Origin: Hahella sp. HNIBRBA332
GTDB taxonomy: Bacteria; Pseudomonadota; Gammaproteobacteria; Pseudomonadales; Oleiphilaceae
Reading direction: 5' to 3'
NCBI RefSeq assembly: GCF_030719035.1
Contig: NZ_CP132203.1
Location: forward strand, 2,108,001-2,172,000
DNA: 64,000 nt
Part shown: piece by piece, positions 43,893-52,951 of the stretch
How the letters are laid out: each line of letters begins with the position of its first letter
Position numbering within the stretch: position 1 is the first letter of the stretch
Notes under the pieces: model-generated
What the model was told of the DNA's origin: nothing
The model's database searches: none
Seen by the model: the letters and a program-made list of their open reading frames with translations, nothing else
Translations under genes and position numbers: made by a program

Positions 43893-45248
43893 ATGACTAG
43901 CGCACAGTGGATGATCAAGTTGCTCTCCGGGCCTCACGCAGGCGCGGAAATGCGTCTCGAGAACCGCACCTACCGGGTCGGCTCCGCAGACGACTGCGAT
44001 ATCGTGTTGCACGACAAATTGCTGCCTGACCTGGCGTTTACGCTGTGCGTGGGAATGGACGGCGTGCGTCTGCAACGGGAAGGAGAAAATGAGACAAGCG
44101 TGACGCTGCTGTGCGAAGGGCGAGAGTCGGACGATCCGGACCTGCTGACCGACGCTTACTCGGTCTATTCGCTGGGGATGCTGCACTTTTGCTTCGGCCC
44201 GGCCCATCAGCGCTGGCCGGATATCTCGTTGCCGACGCCTTATCACGCGGGCGAAACAAACCCGTCGAATCTTCCTGCCGCAGCGGAATCGGAGCATTCG
44301 CAAGATGCCATGGGCAAACGCCAAGAAAGCGGCCGCAGCGGTCTGTCGCGACGCTCCAGACTCATGCTCAATCTGCCGGTGTTTATGTGTTTCATCATCG
44401 GTGGGGTGATCTTCAACAGCCGCTTTCTCGACGCAGGCGTTATCCCGCCGGAAGCGTCCCTGGATCTCGCTGGCATTGTCGCCCATGACTGGCGTTTTGA
44501 AGGACTCGCCGTCAATCCACAGACCCAGACCAACGGCGCGAACAAGTGGTTGATCAGTGGCTATGTCGACACCGCAGCGCAAGCGGCGGATCTGAAGCGA
44601 CGTCTGCAAGCGCTGAATGCGCTATTTGAGCTGGATATCCGTGTCATGGAGAGCGTCAAACGCTCAACGGAAACGCTCCTCCAACAGTTTCAGTTATCAC
44701 ATCTCACGGTCAGTCTCGGAGATCAGCCCGGCGAGCTGGTGATCAGCGGGGTCGAAGCGAATCTGGACAACTGGTTACGGCAAAAAGAGTTACTGCTCGC
44801 CGACATTCCCGGCCTGACCCACATTCAAGACCGCGTAGAGAGGCCGGAAAGCCGACTGAATCAGCTTAAGCAGTGGCTGCAGGAGGAAGGGCTCGATAAG
44901 CAAGTGCTGGTCAATGCACAAGACGGACGTCTGTCTATCACCTCGGACATTCGCCTGGAAGAGTCTGAGGCCTGGCGGCGGGTGCAGCGTAAGTTTCAGG
45001 AACGCTTTGGCGGCGCCTTGGAAGCGGCGGTGATCGCCAACGCCAGGCCCGCGTTGGCCATCCGTAGCGTCAGCCTGGGCGCGGTTCCCCATCTTGTGCT
45101 GGCGAACGGACGCCGTTATGGCCTGGGAGCCCATGTCAGCGACGGCTACTTTCTGGAGCAGGTCGCCAAAGACGCTGTCGTGCTGCGACGGGGCGAGGAA
45201 TTGATCAAATATCGCGTCGGTTCCGGCGCGGATGCATCCGGCGAATAA
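43893..45248 (+). CDS. sctD: T3SS inner-membrane ring protein SctD
   Basis: The protein has 451 residues. The N-terminal FHA-like cytoplasmic domain is MIKLLSGPHAGAEMRLENRT, then YRVGSADDCDIVL. One membrane helix is near residue 160 (MLNLPVFMCFIIGGVIF). The periplasmic part consists of BON-like ring-building modules (VSLGDQPGELVISGVEANLD). The order, a cytosolic FHA then a helix then a periplasmic region, is that of YscD/PscD. It links the secretin to SctJ. Confidence 0.92.
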   Translation: MTSAQWMIKLLSGPHAGAEMRLENRTYRVGSADDCDIVLHDKLLPDLAFTLCVGMDGVRLQREGENETSVTLLCEGRESDDPDLLTDAYSVYSLGMLHFCFGPAHQRWPDISLPTPYHAGETNPSNLPAAAESEHSQDAMGKRQESGRSGLSRRSRLMLNLPVFMCFIIGGVIFNSRFLDAGVIPPEASLDLAGIVAHDWRFEGLAVNPQTQTNGANKWLISGYVDTAAQAADLKRRLQALNALFELDIRVMESVKRSTETLLQQFQLSHLTVSLGDQPGELVISGVEANLDNWLRQKELLLADIPGLTHIQDRVERPESRLNQLKQWLQEEGLDKQVLVNAQDGRLSITSDIRLEESEAWRRVQRKFQERFGGALEAAVIANARPALAIRSVSLGAVPHLVLANGRRYGLGAHVSDGYFLEQVAKDAVVLRRGEELIKYRVGSGADASGE

Positions 45249-45271
45249 CAACGGAACCACAGGAGAAGCAA

Positions 45272-45523
45272 ATGGGAGACAACTTTAGCGAACGTACGCC
45301 TCAGGAGTGGCTGCAACTGCTGGTGGATTATCAGCGGCAGTTGCAAGCGCGCCTTAAGGTGGGATGTCAGCCATCAGAGTATTACCTGCTGGCGGATCTG
45401 GATGCAGCGGTGAATCTGGTGATCCGCCGGTTTAGCCGCCCTCAACTTAACAACGCGTTATTTAACGACGCTCTAATAAACAACCCTGACGATGGAGGAA
45501 GCCGATATGGCGTTCAATTTTGA
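45272..45523 (+). CDS. sctE: Needle co-chaperone SctE (YscE/PscE-like)
   Basis: This 83-residue helical protein sits in the exact yscE position, between sctD and the needle gene. It overlaps the needle start by 17 bases. Two amphipathic helices (WLQLLVDYQRQLQARLKVG, EYYLLADLDAAVNLVIRRF) fit the helical hairpin of YscE/PscE, which holds the needle subunit with SctG. Assignment rests on position and shape rather than on strong sequence motifs. Confidence 0.7.
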   Translation: MGDNFSERTPQEWLQLLVDYQRQLQARLKVGCQPSEYYLLADLDAAVNLVIRRFSRPQLNNALFNDALINNPDDGGSRYGVQF

Positions 45524-45731
45524 TGCAATCAACGATGCGATGGGTCGCCAGGCGACATTGAAGGAAGAGGAGTTACGCTCCTTCGCCAACAGCATGGACC
45601 CCAATAACTCCTCGGACCTGATCAAATTTCAGCAGAAGGTCCAGGAATGGGGACTGATCACCAACCTGCAAAGCACGACGATCAAGTCTCTCAAGGACAC
45701 CATCGCCAGCATCGTGCAGAAAATGCAGTGA
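45507..45731 (+). CDS. sctF: T3SS needle subunit SctF
   Basis: The protein has 74 residues. ATG 45507 lies 7 bases after GGAGGA. The size and helix-turn-helix shape are those of needle proteins (YscF, PrgI). SMDPNNSSDLIKFQQKVQEW carries the central turn, and the C-terminal helix ends TIKSLKDTIASIVQKMQ. It polymerises into the extracellular needle. The stop overlaps the GTG alternative start of sctG. Confidence 0.92.
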   Translation: MAFNFDAINDAMGRQATLKEEELRSFANSMDPNNSSDLIKFQQKVQEWGLITNLQSTTIKSLKDTIASIVQKMQ

Positions 45732-45739
45732 GCGTAAAC

Positions 45740-46108
45740 ATGGACGCCGGCATTGACGACCTGGTTCTGCGCAAACTGGCTGTAGAGGCCTTCGGGATGC
45801 TGCTCGAAGGTTCCGTTGACGACGCCCGCAAAGTGCTCGCGACAGTGAACAGGTTCAAACCGGACAACCCTGCGTCGACATTAGGGCTGGCGTTGGCCGA
45901 GCGACTGCAGGCGCCATGGCGCGACAACGGATATGGCGGCGGCCAGAACAGCGACCCGGTGTTGTGCTGTTTCCAAGGTTTGATCTGGTTGCAACAGGGG
46001 CGCGAAGAGGAAGCCAGGGCGCTATTGGCGAAGACGTCGCAGTCGCAGGATGTCATCGCCGCCGGATTAGCCCAAGACATCATCCAGTTTGAAATAGAAG
46101 GTAGGTAA
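45740..46108 (+). CDS. sctG: T3SS needle chaperone SctG (YscG-like, TPR)
   Basis: The protein has 122 residues from ATG 45740; GTG 45728 overlapping the sctF stop is the alternative. Helical repeats resembling TPRs (AVEAFGMLLEGSVDDARKVL, FQGLIWLQQGREEEARALL) match YscG/PscG, which wraps the needle subunit C-terminus in the cytosol. Position directly after sctF agrees. Confidence 0.78.
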   Translation: MDAGIDDLVLRKLAVEAFGMLLEGSVDDARKVLATVNRFKPDNPASTLGLALAERLQAPWRDNGYGGGQNSDPVLCCFQGLIWLQQGREEEARALLAKTSQSQDVIAAGLAQDIIQFEIEGR

Positions 46109-46110
46109 CA

Positions 46111-46524
46111 ATGGACCCCATCAATATTCAATACAGCCTGAATTTTCTCAATTCAGAACAGCTCGCAGCCCTTGACCTGACGGCGGACCCGGCGGCGCTG
46201 GAGCGCTTTCAGCAAAGTCTTCAGCCGCAACCAGACACGTCTGCGCACGCAACGTCAGACAGCTCGCTTGTCACGTTGGGCGTTGAGCCGTCGGAAAACA
46301 CGCTGGGAGATAAAGTGCTGCAGGGCATGCAGAACGTGAAGTCCGGCTATGACCAGCAAATGGAAGCGATGCAGCTCACCTTGAACAACGCCGACCCGCT
46401 CAATATGAGCGATATGCTCAAACTGCAAATGAACCTCGCTCAACTGACGCTACAGGGGGAGCTAATCAGCAAGACCGTCAGCAAGAGCACGCAGAACCTG
46501 GATACGTTGCTCAAGAGTCAGTAG
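46111..46524 (+). CDS. sctI: T3SS inner-rod subunit SctI
   Basis: The protein has 137 residues. The conserved C-terminal rod helix region is NNADPLNMSDMLKLQMNLAQ, then TLQGELISKTVSKSTQNLDTL followed by the terminal KSQ. This is the HrpB7/YscI/PrgJ-type pattern. It lies between sctG and sctJ; no sctH gene (YopR-like) is present between them. It forms the rod connecting export apparatus and needle. Confidence 0.9.
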   Translation: MDPINIQYSLNFLNSEQLAALDLTADPAALERFQQSLQPQPDTSAHATSDSSLVTLGVEPSENTLGDKVLQGMQNVKSGYDQQMEAMQLTLNNADPLNMSDMLKLQMNLAQLTLQGELISKTVSKSTQNLDTLLKSQ

Positions 46525-46526
46525 CC

Positions 46527-47321
46527 ATGAAAAAACCATTCATACCATACCGGTTCTCTTGTCGAGCGCGACTCCTGTTGGGATTTCTGCTTGTCTTCGC
46601 CTTGAGCGGCTGTAAAGAGACGCTGTACAGCGGTCTGACCGAGAAAGAAGGCGCGGAAATGCTGTCGATTCTGCTGGAGGAGGGCCTGGAGGCGGAAAAA
46701 GTCCCGGGCCAGAAGGGGCAGACCGTCGCTCTCAGCGTTGAGCGCACGCAGTTGTCTCAGGCGATCCGTCTGCTCAAAAGCCGGGGTTATCCCCGTGATG
46801 ACTTCACCAGCGTTGGCGAGCTGTTCAAGAAAGACGGCCTGATCTCATCGCCCCTGGAAGAGCGGGCGCGCTACATATACGGCCTGTCTCAGGAGATCGC
46901 CGCGACCCTGTCGCAGCTGGACGGGGTGATTACCGCCCGCGTGCATGTGGTGATGCCGGAGGTGGAGAACAAAAAAGCGCCGTTGCAAGTGTCCTCCGCC
47001 TCGGTGTTTATCAAATATGAAAGCACCGTCAATCTGGACGATTTTGTGCCGCAGATTAAGTTGTTGGTGAACAACAGCATTGAAGGGCTCAGCTATGACA
47101 ACATCGCCGTCGCGCTGTTTCCGACTCAGTCCGCGCCGGTCACTGGCGCCACCGCGATGGAGAGCGTGCTTTCCGTAAATGTCGCCGCCGGGTCGATCGA
47201 TCGCCTGTATGGACTGCTCGCCATTGGCGCGCTGCTGTTGATCTGCGCTGTGGGAGGCAATCTGTTGCTTTACCGGCGCATGAAAAAACGCAGCTCTCAC
47301 ACGCTGGCCATAGAGCAGTAA
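46527..47321 (+). CDS. sctJ: T3SS inner-ring lipoprotein SctJ
   Basis: The protein has 264 residues. The lipobox is ALSGC with Cys29. The YscJ/FliF periplasmic domains are clear (LYSGLTEKEGAEMLSILLEE, GVITARVHVVMPEVENKKAP, SASVFIKYESTVNLDDFVPQ). A C-terminal helix anchors it in the inner membrane (LLAIGALLLICAVGGNLLLY). The start is two bases after the sctI stop. Confidence 0.96.
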   Translation: MKKPFIPYRFSCRARLLLGFLLVFALSGCKETLYSGLTEKEGAEMLSILLEEGLEAEKVPGQKGQTVALSVERTQLSQAIRLLKSRGYPRDDFTSVGELFKKDGLISSPLEERARYIYGLSQEIAATLSQLDGVITARVHVVMPEVENKKAPLQVSSASVFIKYESTVNLDDFVPQIKLLVNNSIEGLSYDNIAVALFPTQSAPVTGATAMESVLSVNVAAGSIDRLYGLLAIGALLLICAVGGNLLLYRRMKKRSSHTLAIEQ

Positions 47322-47352
47322 TGTCCACAGTGCCCCCAAGGTGAGATCGTCA

Positions 47353-48045
47353 ATGCGTACAAAACTTCTCATTCAGGCGATCCGATTTAACGGCGCGCCC
47401 GCTATCTACGCTGACGCCAGCTGGTTCGCGCCCTGGCTGACTCCAGCGCGTTTAGCCGTTATGCGACGTCAGACTGACGCGGCAAGAACCCTGAACCGCT
47501 TTTTACTGGAGCAGCTCGAGCCTATAGAGCCCGTCGACCCGGAGGCGTTTTCCGATCCGCTGCTACAGTTGCTGACGCAAACCACTAATACATCTCAACT
47601 CACCATGTGGGCGGGGTTGGCGCTCCACCATCTGAGTTTGAAGCGGATCATCTGCGGGCGTCGCCAGCGTGAATTAAAAGTCGCGTTTGGGGAGAATGGC
47701 TATTGTTTCGCGCTGGAGCGGGCGCAATTTATGATGGGCGCCGCCTGTGACCCTATCCCTGCGCTGACCGATGAAGATACGCTGGCTGTCTACGAAAGGG
47801 TTCAAAGTGCGGGAGTAACTTTGCTGGCGACGGCGTCAGTGAATCTGCCGGAATCTGTGCAAAAACGCCTGCCGTTTTTCTTCCCCAAACAATACGCTCA
47901 TTGCTTCACGGGTCTTCATACGAACGATGAAATACCCGGCATGACGTTGGACGTAAATCACCCTGACGCCGTGGAAAAGGCGAGGGGATTACTCTTTAAA
48001 ATTGCCCAGGAGATAATACCGTCATGGAAGCCAGTTTCATTTTAA
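47353..48045 (+). CDS. sctK: T3SS sorting-platform protein SctK
   Basis: The protein has 230 residues from ATG 47353; GTG 47341 is possible. It is a soluble protein in the yscK position with the YscK-type features LTMWAGLALHHLSLKRIICG and ALERAQFMMGAA. SctK connects the SctQ/L/N platform to the SctD ring. It overlaps sctL by 22 bases. Confidence 0.85.
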   Translation: MRTKLLIQAIRFNGAPAIYADASWFAPWLTPARLAVMRRQTDAARTLNRFLLEQLEPIEPVDPEAFSDPLLQLLTQTTNTSQLTMWAGLALHHLSLKRIICGRRQRELKVAFGENGYCFALERAQFMMGAACDPIPALTDEDTLAVYERVQSAGVTLLATASVNLPESVQKRLPFFFPKQYAHCFTGLHTNDEIPGMTLDVNHPDAVEKARGLLFKIAQEIIPSWKPVSF

Positions 48046-48653
48046 TCAAAGATATACAAGATAAAGTTAAAGTTGGAAATAGTATCGTTAAGGCGTCTGA
48101 TTATCAGTCCTGGCATGACGCGGACTCGCTTCTCTCCGCCGCCCGCGCCGAAGCGGACGCAATCCTGACTGACGCGAAAAGACAGGCGCAGGCGGCGCTG
48201 GAAAGCGGCTATCAGGACGGCTTGGCCAAGGCCAAAGAGGAAAGCGCCGAGCGCCTGATTACCGCCAGTATACGAGCCCATCAGATGTTGCAGATGGCGG
48301 AGTCGGATTTGATTGAGCTGGTGAAACTCAGCGTGGAGAAACTGTTTGGCGATATCGGCGATGAAGTGAAAATAGCAAGCCTGATTCAAACCGGTCTGGC
48401 GTCCCTGCGCGACGACTATCGCGTCACAGTCCATGTCGCCCCTGAAATGGAAGTTCAAGTAAAAGCGTCGCTACCGGATGTCCTGTCTCATTTTCCGGGC
48501 ATCGAATACTTCGACATCACAGCGGACCCGCGACTGCCCCGCGACGCCTACGTACTGCAAGGAGACGCCGGCATTATCAAAGGGTCCATCTCCGACCGCT
48601 TCGCCAGGCTGAATGCGTTGGTGGAGCAAGCCCTGTCCGCTCCCCAGGACTAA
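48024..48653 (+). CDS. sctL: T3SS stator protein SctL
   Basis: The protein has 209 residues. An N-terminal amphipathic segment and a long coiled coil (AARAEADAILTDAKRQAQAA) are followed by the FliH/HrpE fold (LIELVKLSVEKLFGDIGDEV, VTVHVAPEMEVQVKASLPDV, ILQGDAGIIKGSISDRFARL-like end). It binds the SctN ATPase and controls it. Last gene of the plus-strand operon. Confidence 0.92.
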   Translation: MEASFILIKDIQDKVKVGNSIVKASDYQSWHDADSLLSAARAEADAILTDAKRQAQAALESGYQDGLAKAKEESAERLITASIRAHQMLQMAESDLIELVKLSVEKLFGDIGDEVKIASLIQTGLASLRDDYRVTVHVAPEMEVQVKASLPDVLSHFPGIEYFDITADPRLPRDAYVLQGDAGIIKGSISDRFARLNALVEQALSAPQD

Positions 48654-48843
48654 ACCCTTCCTTGAAGGGCATTTATCTACAGGACTGCCTCTACGGCATA
48701 TGCCGAATGGTGGATTGGGGCGGCCGTAGGGCGAACGTACAATGTAGCGCGCCCGGTCGCCAATGCGGCCAGATTTTGTCGCTTTTCCAATTATCATTTG
48801 TCCGTCTCCGCCCCAGTGGCCTTTAACAAGGGATGTTTCCTGC

Positions 48844-51800
48844 ATGCATTACCCCCGTCGCTTCCAAGTCAAACATCACTTGGATATCGTCGTCGATGAG
48901 TTGACGCGCATTGAGTCGCCCACCACCGCCATCGGTTATATCGAAAAATGTCTGAACGACGGGGACGGACGCGGTAAAGATTTCGACGCCTTTATCGCCT
49001 CGCTGCAGGGAAGTCATTTCCAGTCCACCTCAAACAAGTTTCCCGGCCGCAGCGCGGCGGCGTTCAATAGCTGGCGCAACACCCTGATTCGCGAAGCCCG
49101 CCATGGCAATGTGTTGCTGGTGGTGGATAGCGCGGAAAAACCTTTCCATCCGCTGATTATTGAGAAGGACAAGAAGCTGACGCCGGGGCAGTCCAACACC
49201 CACGCCGCCACCCAGTTGTTGAACCGTCTGAAGCCGGTGAAAACGCCCTCGCCAAAACGTCCGGCGGGGACCGCCGCAGGGGGCGCGGCCGCCTCTAATC
49301 CGCTGGCGGAAAGTCATCCGTCGTTCAACGGCAATGTGGGCTGGGCCAGCGTCCAGGGCGAAAAAACCAGCTACGGCGCGCCGCCGCCTCCGGCCCCATC
49401 AGCGTCCAATCCCGAAGAGACGTCCGTCAGCGACGCCAGCGGCCACAACGACAACGGCGAGACTCAAACCGCCAACGACGAAGCCTGCGTCAGCGGCGAT
49501 CCTGTGAGCATGATCACCGGAGAAGAACTGCTGGATCTGGTGGACTTCACCTTGCCCGGTCCCATGCCTTTGGTGTGGAAGCGCACCTATAAAAGCTCCA
49601 ACAATCATCAGCGCGGCCTGGGCGTCGGCTGGACGCACCTGTTGTGTCAAACCCTGGAAGAGGACAACGGGCGCATCACCTTCACCACCGACGAAGGCCG
49701 TTATATCGACTTCCCGCGTCCCCTGATCGAACAGTCCAGCCGCAACGCCGCGGAGCGCATGACTCTGCATCGGGTGGACGAGAACACCTACGCGCTGCAG
49801 CAGCTGGGACAGCCGGACAAAGTCTTCGTCGGCGGCAACGGCGCCTATCGTCTGGAAGCTCTGGTGGACGCCTTGGGCAATCGCATCGACATTGCTTACT
49901 GGCAGGACGTGGACGGCTATGCGCGTCCCATCACACTCCTGCAAGCCAACTGGGGACCACGTTTGCATATCCTGCACAACGCCCAGGGACTGATGTGCGA
50001 GATTCAGTCAATCCAGAGCAATGGCGCCGTCGTTACCTTGGCGACCTACGACTATGACGAACAGCAGGATCTGATCCGCGCCGCAGACCGGGCCGGCGCC
50101 AGCGAAACCTACGCCTACCGCCATCACGTCATCACCCGTCGCACCCTGAAAACCGGCTTCAGCTTCTATTTCGAGTGGAGTCAGTACAGCCCCAGCGGCA
50201 AGTGTCTGCGCCAGTGGGGCGATCGCGGCATTTACGATTACCGTTTTGAATGGGATACCGCCAATAAAGTCTCCCACGCTTTCGACAGCAATGGCGGCAA
50301 AACTACTTATTACTACGACCACCGCGGCAAGATCATCAAGGAAATCGATCCCGAAGGCGGGGTCACGCGCATGGCCTACAACAAAAACGGCCAGCTGATC
50401 CAGCATATCGACCCGGAAGGCGGCGTCACCCGCTACGTCTACGACGAGCAGGGGTTACTGACGCAACTGACAGACGCCGCCGGCGCGTCCTACAAAATCC
50501 GTTACAACCACCGCGGCCAGCCGGTGGAGATGATCAATCCTCTGGGTCATAGCTGGCGTCGCGAGTACGACGGCAAAGGGCTGCTGACCTGCGTCACCGA
50601 TCCGCTGGGCAACCAGACCCGCTACGCCTACAACGAACGCGGCCTGCCGCAGAGCATCACCGACGCCGCCGGCAATGAAAAAACCTTCGTCTGGAACGCC
50701 CTCGCGCAGTTAGTCAGCGAGAGCGTCAACGGCCGCCGCACCGAGTACCTGCTGAACGAAGACGGCGATATCGGCGCGGTTGTGGATGCGGACCAGCGCA
50801 CCACCGAGTACGAATATGACCTGCTCGGCAACGTCACCCGCGTACAGCATCCCGACGGCTCCGCCGTGCAGTTGCGCTACAACGCCAACAGCCAGCTGAC
50901 CCACTTTATCGACGCCGCCGGCCGCTGCACGGAATACGTGTACGACGGCCTGTCCCAGGTGCGTAAAAAGATCGATCCCAACGGACAGGTGTTTGAATAC
51001 CTGTACGACAAAGAACGCAACCTGATTGGCCTGATCAACGAGAAGGGCGAGCGCTATAAGCTGGGCTACGACCGCAATGAACGCCTGATCCGGGAGATCG
51101 GCTTCGATGGGCGCATTCAGGAGTACCAGTACAACCGCGCCGGGCATTTGATCTCTCATCTGGAAGGCGTCCATATCGACCTGCCGTCGGAACAGGCCAA
51201 CACCACCCGCTTCAGCCGCGACCCACTGGGCCGCCTGCGAGAAAAACACAGCCCGGACGGCGAAGTGAGCCAGTTCCACTACGACGCAGCGGGACGGCTC
51301 ACTGAGGCGAGCAATCCTCACCGACAGCTGCGCTTCGCCTACAACGCCCTGGGACAGCTAACCGAAGAACGTCAGGACCAGCATGTGCTGCGTCATGACT
51401 ACAATCCCCTGGGCCTGCGCACGCAAACCCAGTTAGCGGACGGAACCCGGTTGAACTTCGCTTACGATCAGCACGGCCTGTTCAGCGAAGCCCGCTACAA
51501 CGACAACCTGCTGACGCAGATCACCCGCGATGCGCAGGGACGGGAAGTCGCCCGCCAGCAGGGCGCGCTGCAATCCCAGTACGAATACGACCTGATGGGC
51601 CGCCTGAGCCGCCATCGCGTCGGCCATGAGGCCAACAAAACGCAACTGATCGACCGTCGCTACCAGTACGACCACCACGGCAATCTGGCGCTGATCGACG
51701 ATCTGCAGAAAGGGACGACCCGCTACCATTACGACGCCCTGGACCGCCTCAAGCAGGTGGAAAGTTACTGCAACGAGCAGTTCGACTTCGACCCGGCGGG

Positions 51801-52947
51801 CAATATCCTGAGCGGAGAAAGCGTCAGCGCGGTGAGAAAAGGCAACCGCCTGCAGTTCCATGGCGACCGCCACTTTGACTATGACGACGCCGGCAACCTG
51901 ATCCGCGAACGTCGCGGCAAAGGCGGCAAACTGGAAACCCGCTACCTCTACAACAAGCAGAACCAGCTGATTGCGGTGGAGAAAGACGGGCAGCGCACCG
52001 AGTACCGTTATGACGCGTTGGGCCGCCGCATCTCAAAACAGGACGCCTTCGGCCAGACCGAATTCCTGTGGAACGGCGACGTGCTGCTGTCCGAACAACG
52101 CCAGCACCTGCGCAAGCTCTACGTCTTCGAACCGGACTCCTTCCGGCCGCTGGCGTTCATTCAGGACGAAAAAGTCTACCACTACCACCTGGATCACCTG
52201 GGCACGCCCCAGGAAATGACCGACGCAGAAGGAACCCTGGTCTGGTCCGCCCGCTACAAAGCCTACGGCGCCCTGGCCCTGCAAGACGTGGAAAGCGTCC
52301 ACAACCCGCTACGCTTCCAAGGTCAGTATTACGACGAAGAAACCGGCTTCCATTACAACCGCCACCGGTACTATGATCCCCAAAGCGGCCGCTTCATCAA
52401 CCAAGACCCCATCGGCCTCCTGGGCGGCGCCAATGCCTACCAATATGCGCCAAATCCGGTGGGATGGGTCGACCCGTTTGGGTTGACTTGTAAAGAGGGA
52501 GTCGCAACCATTTATAAAATGGGGACCGGACGTGAGATGCACTTTGCGATTCAGATTGAAACCCAAGCTGGAACAAAACGGGCGACTCACCAACTAGGTA
52601 CGGTTGGCTCTAAAACATTGATAGATACTTTTGATCCAGCGAAGAAGGAAGACTTGGAAGTAATAAAAATAAAGGTTCCAAACCCAAAGGCCGCCATTGA
52701 TTACCAAGACCACTTAATAAGTCAGGCCGACCGTCAATTAAGTGAGGCCAACTATCAAGTAGAGAACTTGAAAACGCCAGATTATGACATTGTAAATCAA
52801 AGCTGTCTCACACATGTTTTTGATGTTTTAAGGGCTGCTGGTATTGATGGCGCACCTATGCACTCTGACCCGAAAGACAAGGGAACTAAGAGATTTATGA
52901 TCGGCTTGAAACGACAATCTAAACAGGATTTTCCCGAGGAGAGTTAA
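48844..52947 (+). CDS. RHS-repeat polymorphic toxin
   Basis: The protein has 1367 residues from ATG 48844; an ATG at 48763 is less likely. Residues 1-210 are an unrecognised region with a Pro/Ala-rich linker and no PAAR motif or signal peptide. From about 215 there is a DUF6531-type RHS start (GDPVSMITGEELLDLVDFTL). Many YD repeats follow (TRYAYNERGLPQSITDAAGN). The core ends at DPIGLLGGANAYQYAPNPVG and VDPFGL. The last 154 residues are an AT-rich toxin tip containing His1233 (GREMHFAIQ) and Cys1321 (NQSCLTHVFDVL). It lies between the two T3SS operons. Confidence 0.92.
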   Translation: MHYPRRFQVKHHLDIVVDELTRIESPTTAIGYIEKCLNDGDGRGKDFDAFIASLQGSHFQSTSNKFPGRSAAAFNSWRNTLIREARHGNVLLVVDSAEKPFHPLIIEKDKKLTPGQSNTHAATQLLNRLKPVKTPSPKRPAGTAAGGAAASNPLAESHPSFNGNVGWASVQGEKTSYGAPPPPAPSASNPEETSVSDASGHNDNGETQTANDEACVSGDPVSMITGEELLDLVDFTLPGPMPLVWKRTYKSSNNHQRGLGVGWTHLLCQTLEEDNGRITFTTDEGRYIDFPRPLIEQSSRNAAERMTLHRVDENTYALQQLGQPDKVFVGGNGAYRLEALVDALGNRIDIAYWQDVDGYARPITLLQANWGPRLHILHNAQGLMCEIQSIQSNGAVVTLATYDYDEQQDLIRAADRAGASETYAYRHHVITRRTLKTGFSFYFEWSQYSPSGKCLRQWGDRGIYDYRFEWDTANKVSHAFDSNGGKTTYYYDHRGKIIKEIDPEGGVTRMAYNKNGQLIQHIDPEGGVTRYVYDEQGLLTQLTDAAGASYKIRYNHRGQPVEMINPLGHSWRREYDGKGLLTCVTDPLGNQTRYAYNERGLPQSITDAAGNEKTFVWNALAQLVSESVNGRRTEYLLNEDGDIGAVVDADQRTTEYEYDLLGNVTRVQHPDGSAVQLRYNANSQLTHFIDAAGRCTEYVYDGLSQVRKKIDPNGQVFEYLYDKERNLIGLINEKGERYKLGYDRNERLIREIGFDGRIQEYQYNRAGHLISHLEGVHIDLPSEQANTTRFSRDPLGRLREKHSPDGEVSQFHYDAAGRLTEASNPHRQLRFAYNALGQLTEERQDQHVLRHDYNPLGLRTQTQLADGTRLNFAYDQHGLFSEARYNDNLLTQITRDAQGREVARQQGALQSQYEYDLMGRLSRHRVGHEANKTQLIDRRYQYDHHGNLALIDDLQKGTTRYHYDALDRLKQVESYCNEQFDFDPAGNILSGESVSAVRKGNRLQFHGDRHFDYDDAGNLIRERRGKGGKLETRYLYNKQNQLIAVEKDGQRTEYRYDALGRRISKQDAFGQTEFLWNGDVLLSEQRQHLRKLYVFEPDSFRPLAFIQDEKVYHYHLDHLGTPQEMTDAEGTLVWSARYKAYGALALQDVESVHNPLRFQGQYYDEETGFHYNRHRYYDPQSGRFINQDPIGLLGGANAYQYAPNPVGWVDPFGLTCKEGVATIYKMGTGREMHFAIQIETQAGTKRATHQLGTVGSKTLIDTFDPAKKEDLEVIKIKVPNPKAAIDYQDHLISQADRQLSEANYQVENLKTPDYDIVNQSCLTHVFDVLRAAGIDGAPMHSDPKDKGTKRFMIGLKRQSKQDFPEES
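52486..52947 (+). other. C-terminal toxin domain of the RHS protein
   Basis: The boundary follows the VDPFGL motif. Base composition drops to AT-rich, as is usual for exchanged toxin tips. The order His (GREMHFAIQI) then Cys (NQSCLTHVF) fits circularly permuted NlpC/P60 or LRAT-like papain folds. This is a hypothesis from residue order, with no domain match confirmed. Confidence 0.5.
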
Positions 52948-52951
52948 AGTT

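Noticed and set aside
48763..48843. Upstream start for the RHS protein
   Set aside because: The 27 extra residues have no ribosome site and give no signal peptide or PAAR-like segment.
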